From NCBI GenBank assembly GCA_025354865.1, contig JANXMB010000112.1, forward strand, positions 1-34,234: DNA of 34,234 nucleotides, in the 5' to 3' direction. Positions 18,097 through 26,248 of the stretch are shown piece after piece; within the stretch, counting starts at the first letter, position 1; each line of letters starts with the position of its first letter. The translations under genes were made by a program, and so were the position numbers. The stretch comes from Acetobacteraceae bacterium. GTDB taxonomy: Bacteria > Pseudomonadota > Alphaproteobacteria > Acetobacterales > Acetobacteraceae. The notes beneath the pieces were generated by a model. The model was not told the origin of the DNA. It saw only the letters and a list, made by a program, of their open reading frames with translations, and made no database searches.

Positions 18097-19044
18097 ATGA
18101 AATCGCATCTCGGCAACCGCATCGCGCAGATCGTTCCGACGCTGCTGCTGGTCAGCATCCTGGTGTTCGGCCTGCAACAATTGATGCCCGGCGACCCCGC
18201 CGTCGTCCTGGCCGGCGAGGAACGGGGCGACCCCCGCGTGCTGGCCCAAATCCGCGCCGAGCTGTGGTTGGACCGATCGTTGCCGCTGCAATATCTGCAC
18301 TGGATCGGCAACGTCTTGCAGGGCAATCTGGGGATGTCGTGGCATATCGGCCAGCCGGTGTCGCAACTGATTTTGCAAAAACTGCCGGTGACGCTGCAAC
18401 TCGGCGGCATGGCGTTCATTGTTGCGGTGGCGATCGGGGTGCCGGCCGGGGTGGTCGCGGCGGTGCATCGCAACGGATTCTGGGATTACGTCGCCAACGC
18501 CATCGGTCTGGCCGGGCTATCCACCCCGAACTTCTGGCTCGGCATCATGCTGATCCTGCTGGTGTCGGTGAACCTGGGCTGGCTGCCGCCATCGGGTTTC
18601 GTCCCCCCGACCGAGGATTGGCGCCAATCGCTCGCCACCACCATCATGCCGGCCTTCGTGCTGGGCAACGCGATCGCGGCCATTCTGATGCGCCATACCC
18701 GCAGCGCCATGCTGACGGCGTTGGATGCGGATTATGTGCGCACAGCCCGAGCGAAGGGGTTAGGCGAATTCCGGGTAATCGTTTGGCACGCGTTGCGGAA
18801 TGCCTCGATGCCGATCGTTACTTTGGGGGCGCTGGAACTCGGCACTTTGCTGTCCGGAGCGGTGCTGACCGAGCAGGTGTTCAGCATTCCCGGCTTCGGC
18901 AAGGCGATCGTGGATGCGGTGTTCAACCGGGATTACCCGGTCGTGCAGGGCGTCGTGCTGGTGACGGCATTTTTATATGTGGTGTTGAATTTACTGGCAG
19001 ATATCCTCTACGTCGTTGTCAATCCAAGATTGCGCTCGGGATGA
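18097..19044 (+). CDS. ABC transporter permease, DppB/GsiC type
   Basis: 315-residue inner-membrane permease with about six membrane helices. The N-terminal helix and LMPGDPAVVLAGEERGDP, then the LGLD-type stretch and GNLGMSWHIGQPVSQLI, and the EAA loop DADYVRTARAKGLGEFRVIVWHALRNA (about 208-234) that contacts the ATPase are typical of DppB/GsiC. EQVFSIPGFGKAIVDAVFNRDYPVVQG near the C-terminus is also diagnostic. It begins 10 bases after the binding-protein gene and overlaps the second permease by four bases (ATGA), so the three are one transcription unit. Confidence 0.94.
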   Translation: MKSHLGNRIAQIVPTLLLVSILVFGLQQLMPGDPAVVLAGEERGDPRVLAQIRAELWLDRSLPLQYLHWIGNVLQGNLGMSWHIGQPVSQLILQKLPVTLQLGGMAFIVAVAIGVPAGVVAAVHRNGFWDYVANAIGLAGLSTPNFWLGIMLILLVSVNLGWLPPSGFVPPTEDWRQSLATTIMPAFVLGNAIAAILMRHTRSAMLTALDADYVRTARAKGLGEFRVIVWHALRNASMPIVTLGALELGTLLSGAVLTEQVFSIPGFGKAIVDAVFNRDYPVVQGVVLVTAFLYVVLNLLADILYVVVNPRLRSG

Positions 19045-19895
19045 CGGCGTTGCGGACAAGCAGCCCGCGACGGCTAGCAATGCGGCGGTTCCTGGGCCGG
19101 CCGGTCGCGGTTGCCGGGCTGATCGCAATCGGGTTGTTCGTCGTGGTTGCCGCGCTGGCGCCGCTGCTGGCACCCTTCGATCCGATCGTCACGTCCTGGA
19201 CCGCGATCCGCAAAGCGCCGTCCTGGGCGCATTGGATGGGCACCGACGAAAACGGCCGCGACGTCCTCTCCCGCGTCGTTTTCGGCGCCAGAGCCAGCAT
19301 GATGGCAGGGGTTGTGTCGGTGGCGATCGCGGCGGGGATCGGGGTGCCGGCCGGGTTGCTGGCGGGGTTCGCCGGCGGCTGGACCGACACGTTGTTGAGC
19401 CGAGCGGTGGACGCGATGTTGGCGTGCCCGTTTCTGATTTTAGCGATCGCGCTGGCGGCGTTTCTGGGCCCCAATCTGACCAATGCGATGATTGCCATTG
19501 GGGTTTCCACCGCCCCTCGGTTCATGCGGGTGGCCCGCGCCGCCACTTTGGATGCCGCCAGCAACGATTATGTGGAAGCCGCGCGCGCCGTCGGAAACCC
19601 GGCTTGGCGGGTCGCGGTGCGGCATATCCTGCCCAACATCGTGCCCCCGGTGCTGGTGCAAGGCACGCTGGCCATCGCCTCGGCGATCATTGCGGAGGCG
19701 TCGTTATCCTTCCTCGGCCTGGGCCAGCAACCGCCCGATCCGTCCTGGGGTTCGATGCTGAATGCGGCGCAACGCTTTCTGACCCAGGCGCCCTGGCTGG
19801 CGGTTTTTCCCGGCATGGCGATTTTCCTGTGCGTGCTGTCGTTCAATCTGGTGGGCGACGGTTTGCGGGATGCCTTGGATCCTCGGCAGCGGTAG
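19041..19895 (+). CDS. ABC transporter permease, DppC/GsiD type
   Basis: 284-residue partner permease. After a basic start, FLGRPVAVAGLIAIGLFVVVAALAPLLAPFDP and HWMGTDENGRDVLSRVVFGARAS are the standard DppC opening. The EAA loop is NDYVEAARAVGNPAWRVAVRHILPN, and EASLSFLGLGQQPPDPSWGSML and NLVGDGLRDALDPR close the protein. The start overlaps the stop of the first permease (ATGA). The DppD/DppF-type ATPases that must energise it are absent downstream: the next gene encodes a metallo-beta-lactamase-rhodanese protein. The importer must borrow ATPases encoded elsewhere, or this operon has lost them. Confidence 0.94.
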   Translation: MTALRTSSPRRLAMRRFLGRPVAVAGLIAIGLFVVVAALAPLLAPFDPIVTSWTAIRKAPSWAHWMGTDENGRDVLSRVVFGARASMMAGVVSVAIAAGIGVPAGLLAGFAGGWTDTLLSRAVDAMLACPFLILAIALAAFLGPNLTNAMIAIGVSTAPRFMRVARAATLDAASNDYVEAARAVGNPAWRVAVRHILPNIVPPVLVQGTLAIASAIIAEASLSFLGLGQQPPDPSWGSMLNAAQRFLTQAPWLAVFPGMAIFLCVLSFNLVGDGLRDALDPRQR

Positions 19896-19962
19896 AAAAT
19901 TCGCTACCTTTTATGCCCGGATGGCAGTAATTTCGACTTATCGTCGGCCATCGGGGGAAAAC

Positions 19963-20994
19963 ATGATCTTTCGGCAGTTGTTCGACCAGGTTTCCGGCAC
20001 CTACACCTATCTGCTGGCCAGCCGCCGGGGTGGCGAAGCGCTGATTATCGACCCCGTGCTGGAGAAAGTGGATCGCTATTTGCAGTTGATCCGGGAGTTG
20101 GATCTGAAGCTGGTCAAGGCGGTCGATACCCATCTGCATGCCGACCACATCACCGGCCTGGGCGCGCTGCGCGATCGCACCCGTTGCATCACCGTCATGG
20201 GCGAGCAGTCCAAGGTCGATGTGGTATCGATGCGGATCGACGACGGCGACCGCCTGACGATCGAGGGCATGGCGCTCGATGTGATCTACACCCCCGGGCA
20301 CACCGACGATTCCTACTGTTTCCGGATGGACGATCGGGTGTTCACCGGCGACACATTGATGATCCGGGGCACCGGGCGCACGGATTTCCAGAACGGCTGC
20401 CCCCGTGCCCAGTACGATTCGATCTTTAACCGATTGCTGCGCCTGCCCGACGAAACCCTGGTCTTTCCCGGCCACGACTACAAAGGCGACACCGTCAGCA
20501 CCATTGGGGAAGAGAAACGATTCAATCCTCGCCTGCAAGTCGATGGCGTCGATGCCTATGCGGCGTTGATGAACGGCCTCAATCTATCCAATCCCAAAAT
20601 GATGGACGTTGCGGTCCCGGCCAATATGCATCAAGGCCTGCATCAGGAAGAAGTGGCTCGGCGCGGCTGGGCGATCGCGGCGGAGCAGGCCCGCACGCTG
20701 ATCCGCGACCCCGGCATCGCGCTGATCGACCTGCGGGAGCGTTCGGAACGTACCCGTCACGGCATCATTCCCGGCGCGCTGCACGCCCCCTATGCGGATT
20801 TGCAGGAGAATATCCAACCCGGCGGCATGCTGCACGAGCTGGCCGAGACAAGGCGGTTGCTGTTTTACTGCGCGTTCGGGGAGCGATCAGCCATGGCAGT
20901 GCAGGCGGCACAGGATGCCGGCATTTCGACCGCCTGCCACATCCAGGGCGGGATCGCAGCGTGGAAAAACGCCGGGGAGTCCGCGACCGGCTGA
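19963..20994 (+). CDS. Persulfide dioxygenase-rhodanese fusion (ETHE1/PRF type)
   Basis: 343 residues. The N-terminal metallo-beta-lactamase fold (1-235) starts MIFRQLFDQVSGTYTYLL and has H57-x-H59-x-D61-H62, H113, D130 and H171. H57, H113 and D130 have the spacing of the ETHE1 iron ligands. The C-terminal rhodanese domain (about 240-343) has IDLRERSERTRHGIIPGALHAPY and the sulfur-carrying Cys303 in FYCAFGERSA. Known fusions oxidise glutathione persulfide to sulfite and exchange sulfur with thiosulfate in the cytoplasm. The ATG at 19963 has GGGGGAA close upstream and matches the family start. It lies 67 bases after the permease gene and 71 bases before an LLM gene, so it may belong to either unit. 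A CstB-like variant is possible. Confidence 0.9.
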   Translation: MIFRQLFDQVSGTYTYLLASRRGGEALIIDPVLEKVDRYLQLIRELDLKLVKAVDTHLHADHITGLGALRDRTRCITVMGEQSKVDVVSMRIDDGDRLTIEGMALDVIYTPGHTDDSYCFRMDDRVFTGDTLMIRGTGRTDFQNGCPRAQYDSIFNRLLRLPDETLVFPGHDYKGDTVSTIGEEKRFNPRLQVDGVDAYAALMNGLNLSNPKMMDVAVPANMHQGLHQEEVARRGWAIAAEQARTLIRDPGIALIDLRERSERTRHGIIPGALHAPYADLQENIQPGGMLHELAETRRLLFYCAFGERSAMAVQAAQDAGISTACHIQGGIAAWKNAGESATG

Positions 20995-21065
20995 GCCGTT
21001 CGGGGTGGCGTGGACGGGCGCCCGGCAGGCTGCGTATAGTCCACAGTCCGCATGAGGAAACCCCG

Positions 21066-22100
21066 ATGAAGCTTGGCATTTTCGACCATATGGATCGCAG
21101 CCAGTCGCCGCTGGACCGCTTCTTCGAAGAACGGTTGCAACTGGCGGAAGCTTACGATCGTGCCGGTTTCTACGGATACCATGTGGCCGAACACCACGCG
21201 ACGCCGCTGGGCGTAGCGCCGTCCCCGGGTGTGTGGCTTGCGGCGATCGCCCAGCGCACCACCCGCCTGCGGTTCGGGCCTCTGGTCTACCTGCTGCCGT
21301 TATATCATCCGATCAAGCTGCTGGAGGAAATCTGCATGCTGGATCAACTCAGCGGCGGGCGCCTGTTGCTGGGTGTCGGGCGCGGCATTTCCCCGATCGA
21401 GCTGCGCTATTATGGTCTGGACCCGGAACAGACGCCGAGCATGTATGCCGAAGCGCTGGAGGTTTTGTTGCGGGGCATGACTTCCCGGACATTGAACTTC
21501 GAAGGCAAACACTACCAATATCGCGACGTGCCGATGGAAATGACTCCGTTCCAAACCCCACACCCGCCCCTGTGGTACGGGCTCGGGCGCGCCGAAGCGG
21601 TGCCCTGGGCGGCGCAGCATCGGGTCAATATCGTCGGCAATCTGCCGGGTGCCGGGATGCGGGTGCTGACGGATCGCTATCGTGCCGAATGGGCGGCGCT
21701 GGGCCACGACCCGGCGGATATTCCGCTGATGGGCGTCGGGCGCCACGTCGTTGTTGCCGAAACCGAACGGGAGGCGCTGGCCGTTGCCAAACGCGGTTAC
21801 GCGAAATGGCGAGAATCGTTTCTGATGCTATGGAAAAAGCACGGTATCATGCCCGTTGCGCATGCGATCTTTCCCGAACAATTCGAAGAAGCCGAGGCTC
21901 AGGGACGGGCGGTGGCGGGAACGCCGGACAAGGTTCGGGATTTTCTGCAACGAACCGTCGACGATGCTGGCCTGAACTACCTGCTCTGCCGTTTCGCTTT
22001 CGGCGACATGACCGGGGAGGAAGCCTTGGCCTCCACCGATTTGTTCGTCCGCAAAGTTATGCCCGATCTGACCGCTTACCAGGAAGTTGCCCGCTCATGA
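21066..22100 (+). CDS. LLM-class flavin-dependent oxidoreductase (1)
   Basis: Luciferase-like TIM-barrel monooxygenase, 344 residues, expected to use reduced FMN (or F420) and oxygen. The start MKLGIFDHMDRS is fixed by GAGGA (21054-21058) seven bases upstream. Family features are AYDRAGFYGYHVAEHHATPLG (34-54), LRFGPLVYLLPLYHPIKLLEEICMLDQLSGGRLLLGVGRG and the helical insertion after the fourth strand. AEHHATP resembles the long-chain luciferase-like subgroup. The stop overlaps the next gene by four bases. The substrate is unknown. It is the first gene of a tightly packed run that includes a second LLM. Confidence 0.9.
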   Translation: MKLGIFDHMDRSQSPLDRFFEERLQLAEAYDRAGFYGYHVAEHHATPLGVAPSPGVWLAAIAQRTTRLRFGPLVYLLPLYHPIKLLEEICMLDQLSGGRLLLGVGRGISPIELRYYGLDPEQTPSMYAEALEVLLRGMTSRTLNFEGKHYQYRDVPMEMTPFQTPHPPLWYGLGRAEAVPWAAQHRVNIVGNLPGAGMRVLTDRYRAEWAALGHDPADIPLMGVGRHVVVAETEREALAVAKRGYAKWRESFLMLWKKHGIMPVAHAIFPEQFEEAEAQGRAVAGTPDKVRDFLQRTVDDAGLNYLLCRFAFGDMTGEEALASTDLFVRKVMPDLTAYQEVARS

Positions 22101-22903
22101 CCGCCGAATACGAATTGTTTGCCATCCGTTACGCCGGCCGACCCGCGATGCGGCACGAACATTTCATCGGTGGCGACCCGCACGACGGGCCGATGCCGAT
22201 GGATTATTTCGTATGGGTCGCGAAAAATGCGGATCGTGCCGTGGTGATCGACATCGGCTTCACCGCCGAAAGCGGCGGCAAGCGCGGGCGCAAGCTGGAC
22301 CGGGATCCGATCGACGCCTTGTCGCTGGTGGGCGTCGATCCGGCAACGGTGCAGGACGTGATCCTGACCCATATGCATTACGACCACGTCGGCAATTTCC
22401 ACAAATTCCCGCAGGCTCGGTTTCATTTGCAAGAACCCGAAATGCACTACGCCGTCGGCCACCACATGAAGCACAAGCAACTGGCGAAAAGCTTCGAGCC
22501 GGACGACGTTTGCGGCATCGTGCGCCTGAATTTCGACGGCCGGGTGGCCTATCATAACGGTGCCGCCGACATCCTGCCGGGCATTTCTATCGTGCCCACA
22601 GGCGGACATTCTGTCGGCTTGCAGTTCGTGAAAGTGAACACCGCCCGCGGAGTCGTCGTGCTCGCCTCCGACGTTTCGCATTTTTACGAAAATTTCGAGA
22701 CCTATCGACCGTTCACCACCGCGTTCCATGTCGGCGATATGCTCGACGCATTCGATACGTTGCGGGCGCACGCGTCCGATCCTACGCTGATCGTTCCGGG
22801 TCACGACCCATTGGTGATGCAACGTTACCCCGCGCCCTCGCCCGATCTGCAAGGCATTATCGTGCGACTGGACGTGCCCCCGAAAGCCCAATCCCATGTC
22901 TAA
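22097..22903 (+). CDS. N-acyl homoserine lactonase-family metallo-beta-lactamase protein
   Basis: 268 residues. The dinuclear metal site is complete: H92-x-H94-x-D96-H97 in THMHYDHVGN, H171 in GGHSVG, D192 in SDVSHF and H236 in PGHDP. Overall layout matches the AiiA-like lactonase family, whose members open lactone rings, but many relatives hydrolyse other esters or lactones. It overlaps the LLM gene by four bases and the molybdenum enzyme gene by eight, so it is more likely a pathway hydrolase acting on an oxidised intermediate than a quorum-quenching enzyme; that is inference. No signal peptide. Confidence 0.85.
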   Translation: MTAEYELFAIRYAGRPAMRHEHFIGGDPHDGPMPMDYFVWVAKNADRAVVIDIGFTAESGGKRGRKLDRDPIDALSLVGVDPATVQDVILTHMHYDHVGNFHKFPQARFHLQEPEMHYAVGHHMKHKQLAKSFEPDDVCGIVRLNFDGRVAYHNGAADILPGISIVPTGGHSVGLQFVKVNTARGVVVLASDVSHFYENFETYRPFTTAFHVGDMLDAFDTLRAHASDPTLIVPGHDPLVMQRYPAPSPDLQGIIVRLDVPPKAQSHV

Positions 22904-25223
22904 ATACGGTATCGGCCAGCCCGTTGCTCGGTTCGAGGACCCCAGGCTGCTACGCGGCCAGGGGCGATTCATTGCCGATACGACCTTGCCCGGACAGGCC
23001 CATTGCGCGATGCTGCGCAGCCCGCACGCCCATGCCCGTATCGTATCGATCGATACAATATCCGCACTGGCGGCGCCCGGCGTGCTGGCGGTTTATACCG
23101 AATCCGATCTGACTGCGGACGGAATGGGCACGATGCGCGTCGCTCTGCCGCGCAAACGCCCCGACGGATCACCGCTGTTCTACGTGCCGCATCCCGGCCT
23201 CGCACGCGGCTTCGTCCGTTACGTCGGCGATCCCGTTGCCATGATCGTTGCCGAAACATTGGCGCAGGCGCGCGATGCGGCGGAATTGGTGGCGGTGGAA
23301 TACGAACCGTTGCCGTCGGTAACCGAAACCGCGCGCATCCTGGACCCCGACGCGCCCGCAGTCTGGCCCGAATGCCCTGGAAACCTCTCGCATATCTACG
23401 AAATGGGCAACAAATCCGCCACCGATGCCGCCATCGCCGGCGCGGCGCATGTGGTACGACAACGTATCGTTATCAGCCGCGTCTACGCCCATTTCATGGA
23501 AACGCGCGGTGCCATCGGCATCTACGATCCGGGGGAGGAACGATTCACCCTCTATGCCGATGTGCAATACCCGCACCGCGTACGCGACGCCCTGGCACGC
23601 AATATCTTCAAAATACCGGAGAGCAAAATCCGCGTCATCGCCGGCGATATCGGCGGCGGGTTCGGAACCAAAGGCTGGCAATATGTCGAACACCGCCTGA
23701 CGCTTTTCGCCGCGCGCAAACTCGGTCGGCCGGTAAAATGGACGAGCACCCGGTCCGAAGCCATTCAATCGGACGAACACGCCCGTGACAATATCGCCGA
23801 TGCCACCTTGGCTTTGGACGCGAACGGCCGGTTTCTGGCGTTGCGGGTCGATACGCTGTGCAACGTCGGTGCCTATATCTCGGCCGAACGCAACCTGCTT
23901 TCGACGTTCAGCAATGTTTCGACCCTGGCAGGAACCTATGCGATCCCCGCCGCCTATACGCATGTGAATGTTGCGTTCTCGAACACCAACCCCACCGCCC
24001 CCTATCGCGGCGCCGGACGGCCCGAAGCGACCTATGTTATCGAGCGCATCGTCGATACCGCCGCCGCCCAACTCGGTATCGATCGGGTCGAGCTGCGTCG
24101 GCGCAATTTGATCCCGGAAAGCGCAATGCCGTATCGCAATCCGTTCGGCGTTAGTTACGATTGTGGCGCCTTCGAGAAAGGCATGGATCAGGCCTTGCAA
24201 CTCTCCGATTGGGATGGATACGTCGCCCGCAAGGCGGACTCCGCCGCAAGGGGCCGGCTGCGCGGCATCGCCATCGTCAACGCGATCGAGCGCGCGGCCT
24301 CCCCCGGGTTGGAATTCGCGGAAATTCGTTTCAATCCCGGCGGCTCGGCCATCGTCCTGATGGGCAGCAAAAATCAGGGCCAAGGCCACGAAACCATGTT
24401 CAAGCAGATCGTGAACGAAAAGCTGGGCCTGGACCCGCACAAGGTGCAATATATCGATGGCGATACAGATCGGGTCGCCTTCGGCATCGGCACCATGGGG
24501 TCGCGGTCTACCGTCATCGGTGGATCGGCGCTGACCGTCGCCGCCGGCAAAATCCTGGTGAAAGCGCGGAAAATTGCCGCGCATTTGCTGGAGGCAGCCG
24601 AGGCCGACCTGGAATTCGACGATGGGATATTCGCTGTCGTTGGGACCGATAAACGGATCGGTATCGAACAAGTCGCCATGGCCGCGTTCCAGGCACCCAG
24701 ATTGCCGCCGGGAATGGAGCCGGGCCTTTACGAAACCGGCACATTTAGCCCGAAGCAGGATACCTACCCCAACGGCTGCCATGTCTGCGAGGTCGAGGTC
24801 GATCCCGAAACCGGTGCCGTCGCAGTGCTGCGCTATGCGGTCTCCGACGATGTCGGTAACGTTATGAATCCGATGGGCTTGAAGGGACAAATCCACGGCG
24901 GCGTCGCCCAGGGTCTGGGACAGGCGCTGATGGAACAGGTCGTTTACGATCCGACTTCGGGGCAGTTGCTGTCTGGTAGTTTCATGGATTACGCCATGCC
25001 GCGCGCCGATACCACCTGCAACATTCAAATCGCCAGCAACCCGGTGCCCACAGCACTCAATCCGCTCGGCGCCAAAGGCGCGGGGGAAGCCGGGACGGTC
25101 GGCGCCCTGCCCGTCGTGGTCAACGCTGTGCTGGACGCGCTGCGCCCCATGGGCGTAACGGATATCGAAATGCCGGTCACCAGCGAACGCGTCTGGCGCG
25201 CCATTCAAGCAGGAGCAGCATGA
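22896..25223 (+). CDS. Molybdopterin-binding hydroxylase large subunit (CoxL / xanthine dehydrogenase family)
   Basis: 775 residues, full length for the Mo subunit of the xanthine oxidase family, which hydroxylates aldehydes, N-heterocycles or CO. The start GQPVARFEDPRLLRGQGRF is diagnostic. GDIGGGFGTKG (250-260), APYRGAGRPEATYVIER (368-384), GSKNQGQGHETMFKQI and GAKGAGEAGTVGALP with catalytic E731 are present. The active-site loop reads YRGAGR, not the YRCSFR of true CO dehydrogenase, so this is the so-called form II type and CO is unlikely to be the substrate. The FAD and 2Fe-2S subunits (CoxM/CoxS) that normally sit beside it are absent here. It is packed between the lactonase-like and second LLM genes. 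Confidence 0.92.
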   Translation: MSKYGIGQPVARFEDPRLLRGQGRFIADTTLPGQAHCAMLRSPHAHARIVSIDTISALAAPGVLAVYTESDLTADGMGTMRVALPRKRPDGSPLFYVPHPGLARGFVRYVGDPVAMIVAETLAQARDAAELVAVEYEPLPSVTETARILDPDAPAVWPECPGNLSHIYEMGNKSATDAAIAGAAHVVRQRIVISRVYAHFMETRGAIGIYDPGEERFTLYADVQYPHRVRDALARNIFKIPESKIRVIAGDIGGGFGTKGWQYVEHRLTLFAARKLGRPVKWTSTRSEAIQSDEHARDNIADATLALDANGRFLALRVDTLCNVGAYISAERNLLSTFSNVSTLAGTYAIPAAYTHVNVAFSNTNPTAPYRGAGRPEATYVIERIVDTAAAQLGIDRVELRRRNLIPESAMPYRNPFGVSYDCGAFEKGMDQALQLSDWDGYVARKADSAARGRLRGIAIVNAIERAASPGLEFAEIRFNPGGSAIVLMGSKNQGQGHETMFKQIVNEKLGLDPHKVQYIDGDTDRVAFGIGTMGSRSTVIGGSALTVAAGKILVKARKIAAHLLEAAEADLEFDDGIFAVVGTDKRIGIEQVAMAAFQAPRLPPGMEPGLYETGTFSPKQDTYPNGCHVCEVEVDPETGAVAVLRYAVSDDVGNVMNPMGLKGQIHGGVAQGLGQALMEQVVYDPTSGQLLSGSFMDYAMPRADTTCNIQIASNPVPTALNPLGAKGAGEAGTVGALPVVVNAVLDALRPMGVTDIEMPVTSERVWRAIQAGAA

Positions 25224-25224
25224 C

Positions 25225-26199
25225 ATGCAAGTCGGTCTGATGATCAATACCCAGTTCCCCGAGGGAACCAACGTTGCGGATCGGATTCCGGAAATCGTTA
25301 CGCAGGTCGCGGCCGCGCGCGACGCCGGTTTCAAATCGTTATGGTTCCCGCACCATTGGCTGACGCATCCCATGCAGATGCTGCAAATCGCGCCGCTGAT
25401 GGGCTATGTCGCCGCGCACGCGAAAGGGATGACCATCGGGCCGAATATCCTGGTGCTGCCGCCGCTAAATCCCATGCATGTCGCGGAGGAAGCGGCGACG
25501 TTGGATGTGCTGACCGGCGGAAACTATATCCTCGGCCTCGGGCTTGGGTATCGGCAACCGGAATTCGATGCGTTCGGGATTCCATTGTCCGAACGCGCGC
25601 CCCGCTTCAACGAAGCCATCGGTCTGATGCGCCGCCTTTGGACCGAAGACAAGATAACCCACAAAGGCCGTTTCTACACTGTCAACGATGCCGGCATCGG
25701 CTTGAAGCCCGTACGCCCGGGTGGGCCGCCGCTTTATATCGGCGGATCGTCCGACGTTGCGGTACGCCGAGCCGCTCGGATTGGGGATGCTTGGATTATT
25801 GTGAATAGCAACGGATTGTCTCATTCCGTACCGTTGATGAAAACCTATCGCTCGGCATTGACGGAATTCAACCGGACAGCGACCGATTTCCCCATAATGG
25901 TCGAATGTTACGTCGGTGCAAATAACGCCACTGCACACGAAGAATGCCGAGTAGCACTGCAATATAAATATGCTGCCTATGCCGCCTGGGGATTCGAGGG
26001 CCGCAAGATCGACGTGGGATTCGAAGAGTACGCCCGCGATAAATTTATCATCGGCGACAAAATTGCCGTGAAAGAAGAAATCGCCCGGTACCGCGAACTG
26101 CTCGGTTCGAATCATTTCATCATGCGCTGCCAATGGCCCGGACTGCCAGTAGAAAGAACCCTCGAATCCATCCAACGCCTGGGCGAAATCTTCGCCTGA
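25225..26199 (+). CDS. LLM-class flavin-dependent oxidoreductase (2)
   Basis: 324-residue luciferase-like protein, last gene of the plus-strand run. It begins one base after the stop of the molybdenum subunit gene, with AGGAG (25211-25215) nine bases upstream inside that gene. Motifs are MQVGLMINTQFPEG, SLWFPHHWLTHPMQMLQIAPLMGYVA, EEAATLDVLTGGNYILGLGLGYRQPEF (about 80-112) and KPVRPGGPPLYIGGSSDVAVRRAARIGDAWI. This is a different subgroup from the LLM at 21066 and closer in layout to F420-type or RutA-like members, though the cofactor cannot be read. A strong inverted repeat follows its stop. Confidence 0.88.
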   Translation: MQVGLMINTQFPEGTNVADRIPEIVTQVAAARDAGFKSLWFPHHWLTHPMQMLQIAPLMGYVAAHAKGMTIGPNILVLPPLNPMHVAEEAATLDVLTGGNYILGLGLGYRQPEFDAFGIPLSERAPRFNEAIGLMRRLWTEDKITHKGRFYTVNDAGIGLKPVRPGGPPLYIGGSSDVAVRRAARIGDAWIIVNSNGLSHSVPLMKTYRSALTEFNRTATDFPIMVECYVGANNATAHEECRVALQYKYAAYAAWGFEGRKIDVGFEEYARDKFIIGDKIAVKEEIARYRELLGSNHFIMRCQWPGLPVERTLESIQRLGEIFA

Positions 26200-26206
26200 T
26201 TGCAAT

Positions 26207-26241
26207 CCGTCTCGGGACTGGTTCTCACAGCCCCGAGACGG
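26207..26241. terminator. Bidirectional terminator between converging operons
   Basis: CCGTCTCGGG (26207-26216) pairs perfectly with CCCGAGACGG (26232-26241) across a 15-base loop. The repeat fills the 49-base gap between the stops of two converging LLM genes. No long T-run follows on either strand, but T-rich bases (TCGTTATC) occur on the plus side. Position and symmetry make a shared terminator or mRNA 3'-end stabiliser likely. Confidence 0.8.
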
Positions 26242-26248
26242 GTCGTTA

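Noticed and set aside
21010-21044. Inverted repeat GTGGAC / GTCCAC between the persulfide dioxygenase and LLM 1 genes
   Set aside because: Six-base arms with a 23-base loop and no T-run; expected by chance in GC-rich DNA, so not called a terminator.
22097-22903. Quorum-quenching AHL lactonase
   Set aside because: The metal site fits, but the gene is embedded in a catabolic operon and the family is broad, so the specific function was not claimed.
22896-25223. Carbon monoxide dehydrogenase large subunit
   Set aside because: The active-site loop is YRGAGR, not YRCSFR, and CoxM/CoxS are absent.
23169-25373. 734-codon open frame on the minus strand opposite the molybdenum subunit gene
   Set aside because: No domain is recognisable, and the plus-strand product matches a known family over its full length.
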